Translations under genes and position numbers: made by a program
Notes under the pieces: generated by a model
What the model saw: the letters and a program-made list of their open reading frames with translations, nothing else
The model's database searches: none
What the model was told of the DNA's origin: nothing
NCBI GenBank assembly: GCA_019916065.1
Contig: CM034242.1
Location: 7,932,453-7,996,452 of the forward strand
Direction of reading: 5' to 3'
Length of the DNA stretch: 64,000 nt
Origin: Vitellaria paradoxa
Taxonomy: Eukaryota > Streptophyta > Magnoliopsida > Ericales > Sapotaceae
In this document: positions 35,589 to 47,329 of the stretch, piece after piece
Position numbering within the stretch: position 1 is the stretch's first letter
Layout: every line of letters starts with the position of its first letter

Positions 35589-38400
35589 TAGTGAAATTCA
35601 TCTAACACTCAAAATTAAAACATTTTTATCTGCGATGAATTTACATAAGAATCCAAATGTTAAAAATACAAATTTAACTCATAAAATTGAATTTCAACTG
35701 TAGAATTTCATCGTCCTAGAACATGGGTGTATTCATAAAATTAAAAAAAGGTTCACTACCACTAAGGTCGTGCTAAGAAAAAGACCAAACATCGATCGTG
35801 GGAGTATTTTAAACAAGTCTAATATAATTTAATTAAGGGGGTTCTTCTTAACATTATATATATATATATATATATATAATTAAATTAAAGAGATTAAGGA
35901 ATAACTCATGTGGTTAAGGGGTCATCCACTTACAAAATTAATTATGAATTCGATTTTACAGAATGGGAGAGGCTTTGGCTTATGAAATGTAATATAAAAT
36001 GATGCTGATTAATGTTCTTTAGGGTAAACTTAAGATAAACATTTAAAACAAAAACAATTAATTAAAAAAAAAAAAAAAGAGATGGTGGAGGTGGTGTTTC
36101 ACATGCTAAAGTGGTATTCCAACGTGCCCCCACCAATAAAACATATAATACAACGTTATTTTCACGCCAAGCATGAAGCAAAACGTGCCATCACCAATTT
36201 AATTATATGGTGCATACATAGAACATTATTTTAATTTTTATTTATTTTTTTGGGGGGTTTTTGTGGGAGAATCGGACGAATGGCGACGACCCCATCAAGG
36301 GCCACGATGGTGTCCTCCCCCTCCCACATTGTGCCAGGGCGTCGCCTCCCTTCCCTTGTTTTTGTTCTTTGTACACGGACGTGTAACATTTTGTTTGTTT
36401 CTGTATGTTCTGTCTTAAGTACTGATATTTATATCCTATTTATATATATATATATATATATATGCGGGCGCGCTGATTAACTTGGGTTGAGCTAAGCTGC
36501 CTAATTGACTAGAGTCTAGAGTCAGCTTCAGTGGCGATTATTTGAAAACAGTCCCCGAGTATTTGGTTGAGTGGTATCAAAAATATTTTGTTTAGCCTAG
36601 TTTAATAAAAGTGCTAAATTGATTGGATTTGAAGTTTTGAATTGATAAAAAAATTTAAGCTTCACGTGTGCTTCGAAAGCCAAAATCAGTTGGAGATTTT
36701 ATTTATTTATTTTTATAAATAAAAAGGTGAAAGTATATATTTTATTAATTTTTGTGTGAAAATAAAATAATTTTTTATTTTGAACTTTAAATTTTAAAAT
36801 AATTATTAAATGTAAAGTTTAATTATTTGTCAAAATAATTAAATACAAATTTAATTAAATTACATATATTCTGTCAATTTTTTTTTTTACCCTACCCAAA
36901 TAAAAAGGGATCGTGGGGTTTTTTTTAGCAAAATCTCAAGGGGTTAAAGTATAATTACACTAGGATTTTATTCTATTATTACTATTTTGAAGCACCAATT
37001 TAAAAAAAATACTTTTTTTTTTCAAATTTTAATAGAGAAGTTAAAAGTAAAGTAGTAATACCTGGCTACCCTCCGCTATTAGTTTTTTTATTTTACTTTT
37101 ACTTTTTATAGAAAAAATTACTTAATTACCATCCTATCACATAAGAAATTGTATATTTTTACTAAATGCCGTAAATACCATAAAATTGAAATCAATGCAT
37201 CTGTATACTATTTCTCATAGTTTGATTCAACAAAAATAAATATTAAAATATCATAATTATCATATTTTAATCCACCAAAATAAATATTTATTTGCCTTGC
37301 CAAAATCTAAATTAGACATATTCACAAAAAAAATCTCTAAAACAAACAAATATGTGAAATATTTAAAATATTAATATCTCTCACATATTTATTTGTTTTG
37401 CTGATTTCTTTTGAGTCATATAAGAATATTGTACAATAAAAAAATCAATAAAAAGACTTTGGGTTGGTTAAAAACGGTGAAAAAAAAATTGTGAGGATAA
37501 ATCAAATTTTAATATTTCTGTAAATTAATTTTTTAAATAATTTAAAAAATAACTATGATAACTTCATGACAATGCAAGTCCATTTCTGTCAAAAATATAT
37601 ATATATATTAGAACTTTCAAAATCATCCAAAATTACATATACTATCAAAAAGACAAATGATCCATTTTTTCCTTTTTTTGGTGGGTCAAAATATAAATGT
37701 ATTAGGTAGATGTATTAATTTTGATTTCAAGGGTACTTGTAAATTTTAATAAAAACATATAAATTATCATATAATAAGAATGGAGTGTGAATACCACAGG
37801 CTCAAATATTACACATTTATTGACAATTAAATACGACATGATCAAAATTTACAATAATCATCGACAAATTATTAGTTGTGTAAAATATTTTAGAATGTTT
37901 GTTTATGCTAAATTATTTGTTCCGTGTTTCTTAATATATAAATAAGAAACGTATTTTAAGATTTCGTGCATATCAAAATATTAAAAGAAATTGTGTATGC
38001 ATAATAAATGATTAATTGAAGTACTTTAAATGGAGTTTCGGGCTTGGTCATTCTATTTAAAGTGATTGGGCGTAAATGGTTAAAATAAATATTTGGACTT
38101 TATGAGCAATTGAGCAATTGGAAATGATACTTGACAGAAATGGGTGTCGGACGCAACATTTTAGTATATCTCATGAGACGACTTTCATCCGTAATTAATA
38201 AGTTAAACATGAAAAGGGCAAGATATTAAATAACAAATAAAGCAATTAACGGTAACTAAATCACCAGCCTAGTAAATAACTTCCCCATAATTCCGAATTC
38301 TCTGGAAAGTATCTTTCGGAAATTAGGGTTTTTCTAAAAATAATATTATATTAATCCCAAGAGGTCTCTTTTGAGTTTTGAGCGAACTGTGACCTATCCT
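35589..38400. other. Intergenic, AT-rich, no gene seen
   Basis: Contains (TA)n tracts at about 35852-35878 and 36440-36462 and a GC-richer pocket at 36264-36390 with a short frame of no known domain. The region before the MYC2-like promoter (37.0-38.4 kb) is plain AT-rich sequence. Confidence 0.45.
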
Positions 38401-38842
38401 TCAATCACTTAAAAATAAATAAGTAAATAAGGTGTAACTTTAATTGGAAAGGTCAGAGGATTTCACCGGGGAGTTGGCTGTCCCCCAGGTGAGAGTTGAT
38501 TGCCAAAGGGACTGGGTCGGATTGGGTCGGGTCGGGTGAACGAGAGTCTCCATTTCAACACCAGAAGCAAAAATGTGGCAGGTGTGCGCGACGTGCCAAC
38601 ACTAAGCTACGCCGAGTCGCCAAGTTAGCTCGCTCCCTAAGGTGCGCCGGCTTTTCAAGGCAGACGCTTCCGAGTAAATCGGCGAGGCCTTCCCGGAAAC
38701 AACCTGCTTTGTCTACCCTTCTCTCTCTAAACTCACCCGCTGAAATTCGGTTCAAATGCAATCCAAATAAATCCCAAACCCAAATGAGAAGCCGCAATGG
38801 TCGCCCCCACCACCACCTTCATATCTCACGCACCCAATTACT

Positions 38843-38881
38843 TCTCTCTATCGCTCTATCTCTCTCTCTTATCTCTTCTCC
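38843..38881 (+). promoter_or_regulatory. CT-rich (Y-patch-like) leader/core promoter tract
   Basis: An almost pure pyrimidine stretch (CTCTCTATCG, CTCTATCTCTCTCTC) lies 155-195 bp upstream of the MYC2-like ATG. Pyrimidine patches near the start site are common in TATA-less plant promoters, and no TATA box is obvious here. The transcription start is not known. Confidence 0.45.
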
Positions 38882-38951
38882 ACAACATCACCGCCAAGAG
38901 CAGCTCCGCCCTCAGCCGCCTCTTTCGCTCCTCGCCGGCCAAACTGACCTC

Positions 38952-38957
38952 CACGTG
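38952..38957. promoter_or_regulatory. G-box CACGTG upstream of the MYC2-like start
   Basis: A perfect G-box 80 bp before the ATG. MYC2-type bHLH proteins bind G-box and related E-box sequences (established), so this site could support self-regulation of the gene (inference). Confidence 0.5.
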
Positions 38958-39031
38958 TATTCACTCTTCTTCCATCGGAACAACTCATCCGTAAACCAGT
39001 TCAAAAACGCTACTAGAATATTTCTCGGTGT

Positions 39032-39040
39032 ATGGAATGA
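39032..39040 (+). promoter_or_regulatory. Two-codon upstream ORF (AUG GAA UGA) overlapping the main start
   Basis: An ATG at 39032 opens a frame of Met-Glu-stop. Its stop codon TGA (39038-39040) overlaps the main ATG (39037-39039) in the string ATGGAATGA. The upstream ATG has T at -3 and G at +4 (weak to moderate); the main ATG has G at -3. Ribosomes could reach the main start by leaky scanning or by re-initiation at the overlap. Confidence 0.6.
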
Positions 39041-41142
39041 CGGACTACAGGTTGCCGACGATGAATCTGTGGACGGACGACAACGGCTCGATGATGGAGG
39101 CTTTCATGACGTCCGATCTGACGTCGTTATTCCCACCGCCGCCATCGTCGGCAGCCTCGACGACGACGACCAACGCCACGGGGGCGGACCCCTCCAAAGG
39201 ATTGAACCAGCCGCCGCCGCTGCATTCCGTCTCGCTCTTCAATCAGGAGAGCCTCCAGCAGCGGCTTCAGGCGCTAATCGACGGGTCTCGGGAGAGCTGG
39301 ACCTACGCGATCTTCTGGCAGTCCTCGTCGGCGGTGGATTACACCAGCGGTGGGTCGATGCTGGGTTGGGGCGACGGGTATTACAAAGGCGAGGAAGACA
39401 AAGGCAAGAGGCGCAAGACGGGGTCTTCTTCTTCGGCGGCCGAGCAGGCGCACCGGAAGAAAGTCCTCCGTGAGCTGAATTCCCTGATTTCCGGCGCCTC
39501 CCCCTCCGCCGACGACAGCGTGGACGAAGAAGTCACTGACACCGAATGGTTCTTTCTCGTCTCCATGACTCAGTCGTTTGATAACGGTAGCGGGCTACCC
39601 GGCCAAGCCTTTTTCAATTCCTCCCCGATTTGGGTCGCCGGACCCGACCGGCTTGCAATGTCACCCTGTGAGCGAGCTCGACAGGGGCAAGTCTTCGGGT
39701 TGCAGACCATGGTGTGCATACCTTCCGGTAACGGAGTTCTTGAGCTGGGTTCGACGGAAGTGATATTCCAGAGCTCGGATCTCATGAGCAAGGTTAGGAT
39801 TCTGTTCAATTTCCATAACGGTTCTGAAATGGGTTCCTGTTCGGTGCCGACTGATCATGGCGAGAGTGACCCATCAGCGATCTACATAACCGACCCTTTA
39901 TCCTCTGTAGTGGACGTAAGACACACTGTGACCGCCACACCGGCCACTGTAATTCCTTCTAATAATCACCAGTTATCGAAACCAACCGCCTTTGAAAACC
40001 TTAGTTCAAGCACGTTGACTGAGAACCCTAGCTCAATTCGCCCTCATAATCAGAACGCCCACCTACAAAACCAGCACCAACAACAGACTCAGGCCCAGAG
40101 CTTCTTTGCCAAGGAATTGAATTTCTCCGAATTTGGGTATAATGATGGAAGTAGCATTAGGAATGGGAATTCACAATCGTGCAAGCCTGAAACGGGCGAG
40201 ATATTGAGTTTCGGGGGGCTGAGTAAGCGGAGTTCAGGTACTGCAAATGGGAATCTCTTTTCAGGTCATTCCCAATTTGGGGCTGCTGCTGCTGCTTCTG
40301 CTGCAGCAGAGGAAAACAAGAAGAAGAGATCACCCACGTCGCGTGACAGCAATGAAGATGCTATGCTTTCGTTCACTTCTGATGTGATCTTGCCGTCTTC
40401 AGGAGCGGTGAAATCAAGAAGTTGCGGCGGCGGCGGAGCAGGAGATTCAGACCACTCCGATCTCGAAGCGTCGGTGGTTAAAGAGGCTGATAGTAGCAGA
40501 GTGGTGGAGCCAGAGAAAAAACCACGGAAGCGGGGTAGAAAGCCAGCGAACGGAAGAGAAGAGCCATTGAATCATGTTGAGGCCGAGAGGCAGAGGAGAG
40601 AGAAGCTGAACCAGAGATTCTACGCGCTGAGGGCGGTCGTCCCCAACGTGTCGAAAATGGATAAAGCTTCGCTCCTGGGAGACGCCATTGCCTACATCAA
40701 CGAGATGAAGTCCAAAGTTCAAGCCACCGAGTCTGATAAAGAGGAGATGAGGATCCAAATAGAGTCGCTGGAGAAAGAATTGGCGAGTAAACAACAATCG
40801 CGATACTCAGGCCAATCTCCTCCGCCCGATCAAGATCTCAAGATGTCGTCGTCAAACCACCACCACCACCACAACCATGGAAGCAAACTGATAGATGTGG
40901 AAATCGAGGTGAAGATAATCGGGTGGGACGCGATGATTCGAATCCAGTGTAGCAAGAAGAACCACCCAGCGGCGAGGTTAATGGCGGCTCTGAAAGAGCT
41001 GGACCTGGACGTTCACCACGCAAGTGTATCGGTGGTGAATGAGTTGATGATTCAACAAGCCACCGTGAAGATGGCGAGTCGATTCTACACGCAAGAGCAG
41101 CTGCGGCTAGCCTTATTGTCCAAAGTTTCCGAGTGCCGATAG
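39037..41142 (+). CDS. MYC2: MYC2-like bHLH transcription factor (jasmonate signalling)
   Basis: An intronless 701-residue nuclear bHLH factor. The start at 39037 gives [16 protein letters not shown], the conserved MYC2/3/4 N terminus; no in-frame ATG lies just upstream. The N-terminal JAZ-interaction and MYC region spans about 70-150 ([35 protein letters not shown]). The acidic transactivation segment is about 160-180 ([19 protein letters not shown]), followed by GLPGQAFF and GPDRL. A basic stretch [20 protein letters not shown] leads into the bHLH (about 510-560), with basic-region residues [16 protein letters not shown] and helix 2 [14 protein letters not shown]. An ACT-like domain ends the protein (about 618-700). 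Homologues bind G-boxes, are repressed by JAZ proteins, and recruit MED25 when jasmonate removes JAZ (family knowledge). Poly-Ala (416-424) and poly-His (608-612) runs are present. All hallmark residues are intact. MYC3/MYC4-type paralogy cannot be excluded. Confidence 0.95.
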   Translation: MTDYRLPTMNLWTDDNGSMMEAFMTSDLTSLFPPPPSSAASTTTTNATGADPSKGLNQPPPLHSVSLFNQESLQQRLQALIDGSRESWTYAIFWQSSSAVDYTSGGSMLGWGDGYYKGEEDKGKRRKTGSSSSAAEQAHRKKVLRELNSLISGASPSADDSVDEEVTDTEWFFLVSMTQSFDNGSGLPGQAFFNSSPIWVAGPDRLAMSPCERARQGQVFGLQTMVCIPSGNGVLELGSTEVIFQSSDLMSKVRILFNFHNGSEMGSCSVPTDHGESDPSAIYITDPLSSVVDVRHTVTATPATVIPSNNHQLSKPTAFENLSSSTLTENPSSIRPHNQNAHLQNQHQQQTQAQSFFAKELNFSEFGYNDGSSIRNGNSQSCKPETGEILSFGGLSKRSSGTANGNLFSGHSQFGAAAAASAAAEENKKKRSPTSRDSNEDAMLSFTSDVILPSSGAVKSRSCGGGGAGDSDHSDLEASVVKEADSSRVVEPEKKPRKRGRKPANGREEPLNHVEAERQRREKLNQRFYALRAVVPNVSKMDKASLLGDAIAYINEMKSKVQATESDKEEMRIQIESLEKELASKQQSRYSGQSPPPDQDLKMSSSNHHHHHNHGSKLIDVEIEVKIIGWDAMIRIQCSKKNHPAARLMAALKELDLDVHHASVSVVNELMIQQATVKMASRFYTQEQLRLALLSKVSECR

Positions 41143-41978
41143 AGCTCTCTGCTGGGTTAATTAGGATTGTTCTTATTGGCATACTTTTGGAGGCTTTTAA
41201 GGATTTTTGAACATAATAGAAAGAAGCAGGCTATAAGTGAATTCCGCCTTTTTCTTATTAGTTTTAGTTGGGGTGATGATCTCTCTCTCTCTCTCTCTGT
41301 GCTGGTCTTGTTCTATTTGTGTACATAAACCAAAGCTTACGAGGAATCAGACTGCTTGTTTTTATTTGTAAGATTTATTTGTAAGATCGATCTGCATAAT
41401 TATTTTGTTTCTACTGTTATTATGGGTCTTTGTTACATCCTCGGCTTCTCTCCAGAATTCCCTGCCTAATGAAGGAGACTTAGATTTGGCTTACTTTCGG
41501 TTTTGTACTATTTATGTTGAATTGAACTACAAATTGGATTGAACTACTTATTAGTTACTTGTAGTGTTGTATGAAAAAAAAAAATAATAATAAAAACAAC
41601 GACATCAACAACAATTGAGAGACATGAAACATGCATGTCCTTTGGGTTGCATGCCATGCTATGCCTTCTCTACGGGCTTAGGTTTTGTTTGTAACTTGTG
41701 CAAAGATAAGGATTGTGGGAGGGAATAATTGGGTCCTTCGTGTTTTTTGTTTTTGTTTCAATTAGAGGTGGTGTTTGGAAGTTAGTTTTTTGGGTTTTTT
41801 TTTTTAGGTGAAATGATTAAATTTAAATTTAAATTATGAAAGAAAAAAATGTCAAATTAATAAAAGTTAAAAAACTAATTATTAAAAAGTTAATTTTTTT
41901 CCTAAACACAAAAAAGAACTAGATTTTTAGTACTAGTTACAAAAAAAAAATAATAATAATAATTTTTTTCGAAACTAG
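41143..41978. other. 3' flank of the MYC2-like gene
   Basis: Presumed 3' UTR, with a (CT)n tract at 41280-41298 and TGTA-rich sequence around 41318-41400. No perfect AATAAA was found close by; AATAATAAAAAC at about 41583 is a possible poly(A) context. Confidence 0.4.
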
Positions 41979-42296
41979 GGCTTTATTTGAGGTGATAAAA
42001 AATTTTGAAAAATAGTAAAAAAATATTGAAAAATTCTAAAAGTTATTCATTTTTTTATCTTACTACACGAATTACGAACCCCACAACTTATCCCACTTTA
42101 TCTCATTTTATCTCACTTTTGCCATTTTAAACGCATCCTAAGTTTGAAATAAATGTGAAGAGACCGTTTAAAGTGACAAAAAGTGAGATAAAGTAAAATA
42201 AATTATGAGTTTGTAATTTATGCAGTGAGATAGAAAATAAATAACTATTAAAGATTTTTTCAGAGAATTTCAGCACACTAAAACGCACTTTAAATG
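41979..42296. mobile_element. Two adjacent family A MITEs in opposite orientation
   Basis: Copy 1 (41979-42135): GGGCTTTATTTGAGGTGATA at the left and CTCACTTTTGCCATTTTAAA at the right. Copy 2 (about 42160-42296): GACCGTTTAAAGTGACAAAA and AGTGAGATAAAGTAAAATAA. Each shares the TAAATTATGAGTTTGTAATT core or its complement. Confidence 0.5.
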
Positions 42297-42495
42297 GAAG
42301 AAGTTCCAAAAAAACATGAAAAATAGTAGAACTTATTTATTTATTTTTTTAGTGAAACCAACTAAATAATAATAGCAATAATTTTTTTAAACTTTTTTCC
42401 ATGTATGTATTTATTTATCTAATTACCAAAAAAATATATATTTATTTATTTATTTTCATCTTACTTTCACGGTCTTGAAAATCCGGGGAGGAATC

Positions 42496-42519
42496 CACGT
42501 GAAATGTGAAGTTCACGTG
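42496..42519. promoter_or_regulatory. Pair of G-boxes downstream of the MYC2-like gene
   Basis: CACGTG occurs at 42496-42501 and 42514-42519, 18 bp apart, in an inverted arrangement (CCACGTGAA ... TTCACGTGT). In this AT-rich stretch two perfect G-boxes so close together are uncommon. A function is not shown. Confidence 0.4.
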
Positions 42520-42965
42520 TATCACTTCTCCTCCTACGTTCTTTTCACCTTTTAATCATTGTTACGGGTGTGCAATGGGTTAGGGTGCTTTTGGGTCAGC
42601 TTCGATTGGGTTTCTTATTTATTTTTTAAAATATGTTAAATAAGCAAACGGATCAAATAATTTAATATACAAATAGATGGGCTCAATTAGATTAATTTGT
42701 TATTTTTATTTTAAATATTTATTTTAACTTTTAAAATAATTAAAATAAAAAAAAATTCTTGACGAGTTGAACGAATTAGTCCGTTCAGAAAATATTTATT
42801 TATTTTTATATTTTTAACGAGTTAGAAGCGATTCAATTATTTTCAATATTAACTCAACTCGTCAAGGAATTCTGAGACGGGTCAAAATTTTCCAGGAAGA
42901 GTGGGAGAATTTCTCCTTCACCACAAGTTTAAAAAGTTCCAAATTTCTCATAGGAGTCGTGTGAA

Positions 42966-43112
42966 GGATGCTTTTGGTGCAGTAAAAAATATTACAAAAT
43001 TTTAATTTTTTTTAAAAATTATTTATTTTTAATTTTACTGTATAAATTATAAATTTATAAATTATTTTAAATTATTTTATTTTATCTCATTTTTGCCACT
43101 CCAAATGCACAC
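42966..43112. mobile_element. MITE, family A
   Basis: ATGCTTTTGGTGCAGTAAAA at the left; TTTTACTGTATAAATTA and TCTCATTTTTGCCACTCC then AAATGCAC at the right. Confidence 0.5.
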
Positions 43113-43157
43113 GAAGTGTTGAGATTTATTATCTATCACACTTTTCAAGTGTTTTAA

Positions 43158-43517
43158 GGGAGCGTTTGGAGTCCCAACCAAATCCAAAAATTTCCAAAAA
43201 TTTTCAAAAGTGTATTTTGAAATTATTGTGTAATGATTGTTGAATGTTTTATTTGATTTGATATAAAATTGTTAAAAAGTATATAAAGTGACACGTGTCA
43301 AAATTTTAGTGGAAGATTTTGAAAAATTTTAGAGTTTTGTGTATTTTTTTGTACACGTGTCAGATCACTTTTTTTTGAATTTTGGCAAAATCCGTTGGAA
43401 CGGACCAAAATGGTGCGTTCTAACGGCATTTCAAATTTTTTGACAGATGTGTCAGTGGCAGACCGTGTCAACTTTTAGATTTTTTTAGATTTTTTTGAGG
43501 CTCCAAACAAAGCCTAA
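43158..43517. mobile_element. Larger MITE with GTTTGGAG/CTCCAAAC ends
   Basis: AGGGAGCGTTTGGAGTCCC at the left and GAGGCTCCAAACAAAGCC at the right. The interior includes AAATCCGTTGGAACGGACC and GTGCGTTCTAACGGC, the same hairpin word as in 14848-15362, and ACACGTGTCA twice (about 43291 and 43353). Confidence 0.6.
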
Positions 43518-44365
43518 GTGAACACTAGTGCTATTAGTTGCACTAATCATGGGTCATGTGGAAATTTATTTATTTAATAAGGTTGATTCTTTTGACCCCG
43601 TTAGCTTGTATTCTATTGGCCCATGAAGCATCTAGCTTACTTACCTCGTTATGATGATTTTGAGCCAATGGGCCACTTAATTACCCCACTATGATGATTT
43701 TGAAACTATTATTATTATTAGTTAAATGATATTTGCACTAAAAAAAAAATTCTCATGCACACACTCTATCACATGAGTAAACATTTTATCCCCTGCAAGT
43801 AAGTTAAATATATTTTTTGAAATACTAATATTTAGAATCAGATTCAAAATTTATAACAAGTGAAAATAAAATTATATTTTTAAGATAAATAAAGATAAAA
43901 ATAAAAAAATAGTGGAAGGTAAAAGTTTAAAACTCTTTGAATGATTTAAAGTGTTCGAGTCAGTTTGCGGGTACCAAACTAATGATCATGAGAACAAATT
44001 TGAGCTACAAATAAGGGGGCTCAAGTTAAAAAGCAATTAATTAAGTTGAATCTCAATTATCCATTAATTTGAAGTTGATAAATATATCTTTATATTGAAT
44101 GATCAAATTAAAGATTCAACTTTAGGAATTAAAGTTAAAATATAATTTCAGACTCCTGATTCTTGAACTACTCTCAAAATATATAAAAATTTAATAATAA
44201 TAATATAAAAATAAAATTTTTAAGCAATTAAAAATAAAATTAATATAATTTTAATATAATTTTCCAATTCATCGAAACAATTGTCTTCCTTGTGAATCCT
44301 TTATGCGGTCGGCCCTGCACGGTAATATCAACTCTTTTCTTTTTATTATTGTTATTATAATTATT

Positions 44366-44507
44366 GTGGGTGAGTTTGGAGTGAGATAAAATGAAATAAA
44401 TTAAAAATTCATAATACGTGTAGTGAAAAAAAAATTAATGTGATATAAAATTAATAAAAATTTATAAAATTTTTTAAAATTTTTTTTCAAACCAAACGAC
44501 ACCACCT
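44366..44507. mobile_element. MITE, family A subtype
   Basis: GGGTGAGTTTGGAGTGAG at the left, AATACGTGTAGTGAAAAAAA and GATATAAAATTAATAAAAAT inside, CAAACCAAACGACACC at the right. Same subtype as 17871-18010 and 51195-51346. Confidence 0.55.
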
Positions 44508-47082
44508 ATATAAGTAATAAACACGAGTGGTACGTCGCTCTCAATTTTGGATTTACGTTTAAGCAAACAACCTACAAAGCTTTACACTGTTTGAATGTCA
44601 CATACATTATTTTTTTTTTACTCGAAGTACACAAACATGCTTGTAAAGGAACAAACAGGCAAATGTGTGTGGAAATTGTGTCGGATTGAGTCGATTTTTA
44701 GCTAGGTTTAATTTTTGGATCCTAGATCAAACTCATTGTACTATAAAATAGAATCGAATCAATTAAGGGGTCTTTTAGCCCAAAAAAAAAATACAACTTT
44801 ACGCATGAATTTGACATATGACATTTTGATGATTAGCTAAGTGTTTTATAAAATTTATAAAAATTTGAGAAAATAAAAAAATTTTATAAAAATTTGATAA
44901 AATAAAAAAGTTGATAAAAGTTAATTTTCTGTTTAGTAGGAAAAGTTGACAAATATTGATAAAACTTAATTTTTTTTTTTTGGATGTGCCAAACACTATA
45001 TAAATTTTAATTGCATTAGATTTACAATGTATTAATATATTTATGTACAAAATAAAGATTAAAAATTAAATCAAATTGACTCGATTCGGTGTGGTCTATT
45101 TGGATTGAGAAATAAACTAACTCAAGAACTTTACTGAATTAATTGGATTATCAATTTTTAGACCCAAAGTTAAATCAAACTCTTACCAAAATAAAACCAA
45201 TTCGATTTACATATGAAGAGTGATTTTACGTCCTTAATTGTCATTTAAAAAGAATTTAGAAAAATCCACCATTGTTGTCAAGGTGACAGCATATCCACCA
45301 CGATTATTCAATAACTATAACCATAATTAGAATTCTAATACAATGTATAAAATTTTAAGACTCTATTTGGATAATTAAAGATTTTAAATTGATAAATTTA
45401 AAATTAAATTATATTAGAATATAAGTAACAGAGTTAATTTATATAATAATACTTATAAGTTTTTCTAATAATTACTGCAACTCAAAATAAAATTATTTTG
45501 AGAATTCAAACGGCTATTTTTTTAGGATGATCTTAAATCTTTTTTAAAATTTATATTTAAACTAATAAAATCATATTTGAGTAATTTCTACTGAATAATT
45601 AGCACTAAATCCCTTAATTTCAAATATATAATTACACCCGCAATCTAAGAGCGCATTGCTGCATGTATTTTAGTTGTTTGATTTTTATTTTGTTAATAAA
45701 ACTTTCTCTCGAACAATTTCATTTTCTGCAGTTTATGCATACAAATTGTCAATTTCGAACTTATTCTATCTCCAATAACTGCGCTGTTTTATTGCTGATA
45801 TTCCCCCCCGGGGGGGATGAATGTTCTCTTTCCAAGACTTGATTTTTATTTTAGAAGAAAACAAAAAAATAATATGGATGAATTTAAATATTCATACTTT
45901 TGTTCTATACTTTTTAATCATATGATATCTAATAGGAATATAAATTCTACATCCTAATTGAATCTCTCTTTATTCTTGTTCCTTGAACTTTCGGTTCTAA
46001 TAAAAAAATAAAAAATAGTAATAGGAAGGATTTCAAGTACTTCCTAATTGATTGGTCAAATATGATGTACAGAGAAGTTCCATGGATTTAGACACTTCAA
46101 CAAACGATAATGTATAATTACTAAAAAAAAAAAAAAAACAAACAATAATGAATGGAAAGAAAAATTAAGGTGGCATTTGATTTAATTTTTTATTTTCTAT
46201 TTTATGCTCAAAATAAATAAGTAAAAGATGTTTTGTTTTCTTTATTTGGAGATTTTTTTTTTGTTTTGAATTGAAAACGCTCAAAATGATTTTTGGTCAT
46301 TTTTTATTTTATGTGTAAATTTATTTTTTATTTTTTAAAATAAAATTTAAAAATATAAGTGACCAAATACGTTGTACTTGTTCTCCTTATTTTTAAAAAG
46401 ATAAAATAGTAAATACACTTAAAACAGAAAAATAAAAATAAAAATAAAAAATAAAAAATAAAAAAATAAACCAAATGAACCTAACGATTTTATATGCATA
46501 ATTAATAGTGTAAGTAGTACTCATGCTAAAAAAAAAAAAACCTCATGAACTATTAGAAATTTTTTTTTTTTTTTTTTACTTTGTGGAACAGGTAGGGGTG
46601 GGCACTAGCTGCGAGTATATGGGATTGACTCAAAGCCCCTTTATTTTGGGATTTGAATTTATTTTTAAATTATTTGAGGTAGGCTTAAGAAAATTTTAAA
46701 CTTAATTTTAAAATTAAGCCGCAAATAAGATCATTGCCCATGGTCTAGCCCGCCCATCGTCATTAAAATAGATTTTTTTTTTTGTAAAATATTTTATTAT
46801 TTACATATTATAAAAATTAAATAATATAAAAAAAAAAGATTAGATACATATGTAACACGCAATTAATTGAGAGGGCTTAATTGGAAAAGGATTAGTAAAA
46901 ATATACAAACTCGTTTTGTTTAATTATTTTTAATTGTATAAATTGTAAAAAAAATAAAATAAAATTATAGAATAAACTCGGATGACTATTTCTAAAAGCG
47001 CACTAACCCCCTTCCCCTCCCAACACAAAGACGCAACTTTGCCCGCAAAAATACGGAAGTAGAGACCTAACTTATACGTGTG
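44508..47082. other. Intergenic, AT-rich, no gene seen
   Basis: Holds long A and T homopolymers (46116-46137, 46528-46540, 46561-46578), an AAAAATA-rich stretch at 46429-46466, and the C7G7 palindrome at 45803. No coding frame with a recognisable product. Confidence 0.45.
45803..45816. repeat. Perfect C7G7 palindrome
   Basis: CCCCCCCGGGGGGG in otherwise AT-rich DNA. It is self-complementary and can pair as a hairpin in either strand. Confidence 0.85.
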
Positions 47083-47202
47083 TGTTTGAAATAATAAAAA
47101 GTGAGATAAAATGAGATAAATTATGTATTCATAATTTATATAATGAAATAAAAGATAAATAATTTTTAAAAATTTTCAGAGAATATAAGGGTACCAAACG
47201 CA
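47083..47202. mobile_element. MITE, family A (short copy)
   Basis: GTGTGTTTGAAATAATAAAA, AGTGAGATAAAATGAGATAA and ATTATGTATTCATAATTTAT, ending GGTACCAAACGCAACT. Confidence 0.5.
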
Positions 47203-47329
47203 ACTATGTAAATAAATTAACATATTATCTCATTACAAGTTAATATAAAATTATCCAATATGTGGAAAGGAGATATAACTAAATCAACGAGACAAAATTG
47301 TACTATTTTCAGAGGGTAGCGATAATATC

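Noticed and set aside
35911..35956. tRNA-like A box TGGTTAAGGGG and weak B box GAATTCGATTT
   Set aside because: The B box deviates at key positions and no cloverleaf forms. Could be a very old SINE, but the evidence is too thin.
39028..39036. Extension of the MYC2-like protein by three residues from GTG at 39028
   Set aside because: GTG is not a normal plant start. The family begins MTDYRLP, which matches the ATG at 39037.
38496..39473. A 325-codon plus-strand frame running into the MYC2-like gene
   Set aside because: It begins at TTG rather than ATG, is in the wrong phase for the bHLH protein, and has no domain. It is a shadow of GC-rich coding sequence.
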